NCBI GenBank assembly: GCA_945906115.1
Contig: CAMDQP010000041.1
Span: 1-8,534 of the forward strand
Length of the DNA stretch: 8,534 bases
From: Opitutus sp. GAS368
GTDB taxonomy: Bacteria > Verrucomicrobiota > Verrucomicrobiia > Opitutales > UBA953
Direction: 5' to 3'
Shown here: positions 6,178 through 8,534 of the stretch, in pieces
Layout: the number at the start of each line of letters is the position of its first letter
Numbering within the stretch: position 1 is the first letter of the stretch
The notes under the pieces: generated by a model
The model's database searches: none
The model's input: only the letters and a program-made list of their open reading frames with translations
Told to the model about the DNA's origin: nothing
Made by a program: the position numbers and the translations under genes

Positions 6178-7065
6178 TCAGGGAGCGGTTTCGCCCAGCG
6201 CGGCGCGCATCGGGGCTTCGGGAGGAAGCATGCCGTTCCACAGACGGAAGGCGAGCGCTCCTTGCCAGCGCAGCATCGAACGACCGTCGCAGCAGGCGAT
6301 ACCGTGTTCGCGGGCATCCATGAGCAGGCGCGAGGCTTCGCTGCCGTAGGTTGTGTCGAAGACGAATTGTCCGGCGGCGAGGAGTGCGGAAGGGAAGGGC
6401 GAGGCGTCGGTCGGCTTTAGGCCGAGCGTCGTGCAGTTGACGATGACGGCCTCAGGCGAGGCCTTGATCTCGGCGAGGCCGGCGGCTTGGACGCGCGGGT
6501 CGCCGAGTGCGGACGCGAGGTCGGCGGCCTTGGCGGCATCGCGGTTGTGCAGGAGTAGCGAGACGCAGCCGTCGGCGAGGCAGGCTGCGGCGACGGCCCG
6601 GGCGGCACCACCGGAGCCGAGGAGAATCACTGGACGGCCCTTGGTCGTTTTTCCGGTACGTTCACGCAGAGCTTCGAGGAAGCCTTGGCCATCGGTGGTG
6701 TCGCCGGCCCAGCCGGTCGCGGTGCGGATGAGCGTGTTGACGGATTCGGCCCGACGCGCTTCGGGCGAGAGGGATTCGGCAAGCGAGAGCGCCTGGATTT
6801 TATGCGGTACCGTGAGATTCACGCCGGCGAAACCTTTAGCGTGCAACAGGGCCAGCGCTTCGGGAAGTTCTTCGGCGGTGATGTGCAGGCGATGGTAGCG
6901 CACGCCGGCGAGGCGTGGATTCGTCGGGAGCAGCTTCGCGATGGCGGCGTTGTGCATCGCCGGGCTGAGCGAATGCGCGATGGGGTCGCCGATCACGCCG
7001 AGCTGGCCGGGCGCGAACTCGGTCGTCCGTAAGGACGAGGGGGTGAGGGTGTCAGGCGCGCTCAT
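6178..7065 (-). CDS. aroE: Shikimate dehydrogenase
   Basis: AroE reduces 3-dehydroshikimate to shikimate with NADPH, the fourth step of the chorismate pathway. The protein has 295 residues. Family motifs in order: GVIGDPIAHSLSPAMHN (23-39) with the shikimate-binding serines S32 and S34, GVNLTVPHK (81-89) with catalytic Lys89, SVNTL (108-112), GDTTDGQGF (121-129) with catalytic Asp125, nucleotide loop GSGGAAR (150-156), NCTTLGL (210-216), and GRSMLRWQGALAF with Gln268. The 'NTD' of most AroEs reads TTD here, but the catalytic Asp is kept. I start at ATG 7065, preceded by GGAAAAG at good spacing; the longer frame to 7167 only shadows the upstream gene. The start overlaps the end of the SirB1-like gene by 14 nt and the stop is 4 nt before pilD, so the three are very probably one transcript. 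Confidence 0.95.
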   Translation of the reverse strand: MSAPDTLTPSSLRTTEFAPGQLGVIGDPIAHSLSPAMHNAAIAKLLPTNPRLAGVRYHRLHITAEELPEALALLHAKGFAGVNLTVPHKIQALSLAESLSPEARRAESVNTLIRTATGWAGDTTDGQGFLEALRERTGKTTKGRPVILLGSGGAARAVAAACLADGCVSLLLHNRDAAKAADLASALGDPRVQAAGLAEIKASPEAVIVNCTTLGLKPTDASPFPSALLAAGQFVFDTTYGSEASRLLMDAREHGIACCDGRSMLRWQGALAFRLWNGMLPPEAPMRAALGETAP

Positions 7066-7897
7066 CGGTCTTTTCCAGGGCGTGGACGAACGTGAGGAAA
7101 AGGCGGCTGCTGCGGTCGTCGCCTTGCGCTTCGAACTGCGACATGAGATTACGGCAGCAGCGTGCAAGCGTCTGGTGCGTGGTCACTGGGCGGAGGAACG
7201 CCTCATCGGCCGGTAGTTGATTGTCGAGCAGCAGTAGCTGCACTTCCGCGCGGGTGCGGAAGGCGCCGCCTTCGTAGCAGTCGAGGTAGAGCGGTTCGCG
7301 CCCGCGGAAGATGCCGACCATGAAACGTCCGGGTAGGCCGACGGGCTCGACGGGCAGGCCGAGGCGGCGAGCGACGAGCAGGAAGATCAGGCAGAGCGAG
7401 ATCGGGATGCCGCGACGGCTGTGGATGACCTGCGAGAGTAGGGAAGAAGCAGGGATGGCGAAGCTTTCCTGAGCACCGCGATAGCCTTCTTCACCGAAGA
7501 TCACGCGGCAGAGCAGTCGGCACTTCGTGCGCACGTCGAGCGGTTCGGCGATGAGTTCGCGGGTACGTGCAGCCAGGCGGTCAAGTTCGGTGGAATAGGC
7601 GTCATCAGCCAAAGCTGGGTCGGTGGCGCGTTCGAGCAGGAGGCAGGCTTTTTCGAGGTCGCAGTGCGGGTCGCGCACGTGCGCGAGGAAGGCGTAGGCC
7701 GCGGCCTCGGGCGTTCGCAGGTCGGCGAGTAACAGGCGGGCGTGGTCGGCGAGGGCTTCGTCTTTCGTCAGGGTTTCGAGCCAGAGGACGCCTGGTAGTC
7801 CGGCGGCTTTGATCTTACTGAGTACGGCGAGGCGGACAACTGGTGAGGGGTCGTCGAGGAGGCGCACCAAGGTCGCCAGTTCCGCATCATGCGTCAT
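7052..7897 (-). CDS. SirB1 / transglutaminase-like core-2 family protein
   Basis: This 281-residue protein belongs to the SirB1 (UPF0162, Transglut_core2) family, whose biochemical role is not settled. Family core: FGEEGYRG (134-141), SRRGIPISLCLIFLLVARRLG (160-180), VEPVGLPGRFMVG (183-195) and YLDCYEGG (204-211). Residues 1-75 look like short helical repeats (LVRLLDDPSPVVRLAVLSKI resembles a HEAT unit). The C-terminal helices (240-275) may be TPR-like, as in other members. Many members read PGHF where this one has PGRF (R191), which removes the histidine expected of a transglutaminase-type triad; C169 and D206 remain in the region. It is therefore possibly non-catalytic. It is the first gene of the unit with aroE and pilD. 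ATG 7897 is chosen as the only good start; AGG lies about 12 nt upstream. Confidence 0.85.
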   Translation of the reverse strand: MTHDAELATLVRLLDDPSPVVRLAVLSKIKAAGLPGVLWLETLTKDEALADHARLLLADLRTPEAAAYAFLAHVRDPHCDLEKACLLLERATDPALADDAYSTELDRLAARTRELIAEPLDVRTKCRLLCRVIFGEEGYRGAQESFAIPASSLLSQVIHSRRGIPISLCLIFLLVARRLGLPVEPVGLPGRFMVGIFRGREPLYLDCYEGGAFRTRAEVQLLLLDNQLPADEAFLRPVTTHQTLARCCRNLMSQFEAQGDDRSSRLFLTFVHALEKTDERA

Positions 7898-8067
7898 GGC
7901 GGTTTTCTACCTGCGACCACGGCGTCTCGGCAACAAGGGAGTCCGTTCCGCCGAGTCTTTTAGAGGTTGACGGTGGCACGTGTGTCGTGGCGTCGCTGGG
8001 CTGGCCCTCTGCGGTGAGCCGGGTTTTCGGATTGAAGGAAGCCGTCGCCCGAGGGAGTCTGGGGGTC
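7898..8067. promoter_or_regulatory. Divergent spacer between the SirB1-like gene and the oxidoreductase gene
   Basis: This 170-bp non-coding gap must carry start signals in both directions. I find no strong promoter. TTGACG at 7967-7972 could be a -35 box for the + strand, but no acceptable -10 lies 16-18 nt on. An imperfect inverted repeat (7924-7931 with 7950-7957, one T/T mismatch) is followed by TCTTTTAG on the + strand and resembles a weak terminator, yet no gene ends before it. GAGGGAG at 8051-8057 is a good Shine-Dalgarno candidate for the + strand gene. Confidence 0.45.
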
Positions 8068-8534
8068 ATGACCGCTACGCGCATCCGCTGCGGGGTGGCC
8101 GGCACGGGTTCGCTCGGCCAGCACCACGCCCGCATCTACTCGACCCTGCCTGGCGCCGAACTCGCTGGCATCTTCGAGCCCAATGACGCCCGGGCGGCGG
8201 AAATCTGCGCCAAGCATAACTGCCATCGGTTCGCCACGCTCGACGAGATGGCCGCCGGGTGCGACGCCGTCAGCGTCGTGGTCCCGACCAACCACCACGC
8301 CGCCGTGGCGCTGCCGCTGCTCGCCAAGGGCGTCCACCTGCTCATCGAGAAGCCCATCTGCGTCACGCTCGAAGAGGCCTCCCAGATTCTGGACGCCGCC
8401 GCCAAGGCCGATCGCATCGTCCAGGTCGGTCATATCGAGCATTACAACCCCGTGATGTCCTACCTCGAGAAGGCTGTCACCGATGCCCGCTATATCACTG
8501 CCGAGCGCCTCGCGCCCTTCACCCCGCGCGGCAC
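8068..8534 (+). CDS. Gfo/Idh/MocA-family NAD(P)-dependent oxidoreductase, cut by window edge
   Basis: The first 155 residues of a Gfo/Idh/MocA sugar-type dehydrogenase are present. Visible: dinucleotide-binding loop GVAGTGSLGQHHARIY (9-24), the VVVPTNHHA strand (71-79), and the family lysine in LIEKPI (92-97, K95), followed by QVGHIEHYNP (119-128). The GxGxLGxxHARIY start and GHIExxNP motif resemble the subgroup often found beside lipid A genes (lpx), including UDP-GlcNAc 3-dehydrogenase-like proteins (GnnA). That link is recollection and inference; no lpx gene is in the window. ATG 8068 has GAGGGAG 10 nt upstream. It is divergent from the SirB1-like gene and probably opens another operon beyond the window. 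The C-terminal substrate domain is missing, so the substrate cannot be named. Confidence 0.92.
   Translation, partial: MTATRIRCGVAGTGSLGQHHARIYSTLPGAELAGIFEPNDARAAEICAKHNCHRFATLDEMAAGCDAVSVVVPTNHHAAVALPLLAKGVHLLIEKPICVTLEEASQILDAAAKADRIVQVGHIEHYNPVMSYLEKAVTDARYITAERLAPFTPRG

Noticed and set aside
7924..7960. Imperfect hairpin followed by TCTTTT on the + strand
   Set aside because: No + strand gene ends upstream, the stem has a mismatch and an asymmetric bulge, and the same bases form the leader region of the minus-strand gene.

Overview
The window is GC-rich, gene-dense bacterial chromosome. It carries nine supportable protein genes plus one small lipoprotein gene; two of the ten are cut by the window edges (an N-terminal glycine dehydrogenase at the left, the start of a Gfo/Idh/MocA oxidoreductase at the right). 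No tRNA, rRNA, CRISPR array, insertion sequence or phage gene was seen. A Gram-negative bacterium is indicated by a lipobox protein and a prepilin peptidase. The OleC/OleD pair and the style of several proteins (cysteine spacing in the prepilin peptidase and in endonuclease III, few clear Shine-Dalgarno sites) make me favour a member of the PVC group, most likely Verrucomicrobiota (Opitutae-like). This is inference from remembered family features, not from a search.

Layout, left to right. 1-987 (-): start of the glycine-cleavage P-protein. 988-1165: divergent spacer. 1166-1789 (+): endonuclease III (nth), which converges with the next unit. 4940-1813 (-): a three-gene unit in transcription order oleC, oleD, hotdog thioesterase. 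oleC and oleD share an ATGA stop/start overlap. 5260-4997 (-): a small lipoprotein gene with a hairpin terminator that ends almost on the oleC start codon. 7897-5316 (-): a tightly packed unit of a SirB1/transglutaminase-like protein, shikimate dehydrogenase (aroE) and an A24 prepilin peptidase, with a 14-nt overlap and then a 4-nt gap. 7898-8067: a second divergent spacer. 8068 onward (+): an NAD(P)-dependent sugar-type oxidoreductase.

The most interesting part is the oleC-oleD-thioesterase unit. OleC (beta-lactone synthetase) and OleD (2-alkyl-3-ketoacid reductase) are the last-but-one steps and the reduction step of head-to-head long-chain olefin biosynthesis. The condensing enzyme OleA and the beta-lactone decarboxylase OleB, which normally sit beside them, are not in this window on either side. 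In their place there is a YbgC-type acyl-CoA thioesterase. Either OleA and OleB are encoded elsewhere, or this OleC/OleD pair makes another product, for example a beta-lactone or a hydroxy acid. The remaining genes are housekeeping: glycine catabolism, base-excision repair, aromatic amino-acid synthesis and pilin maturation.
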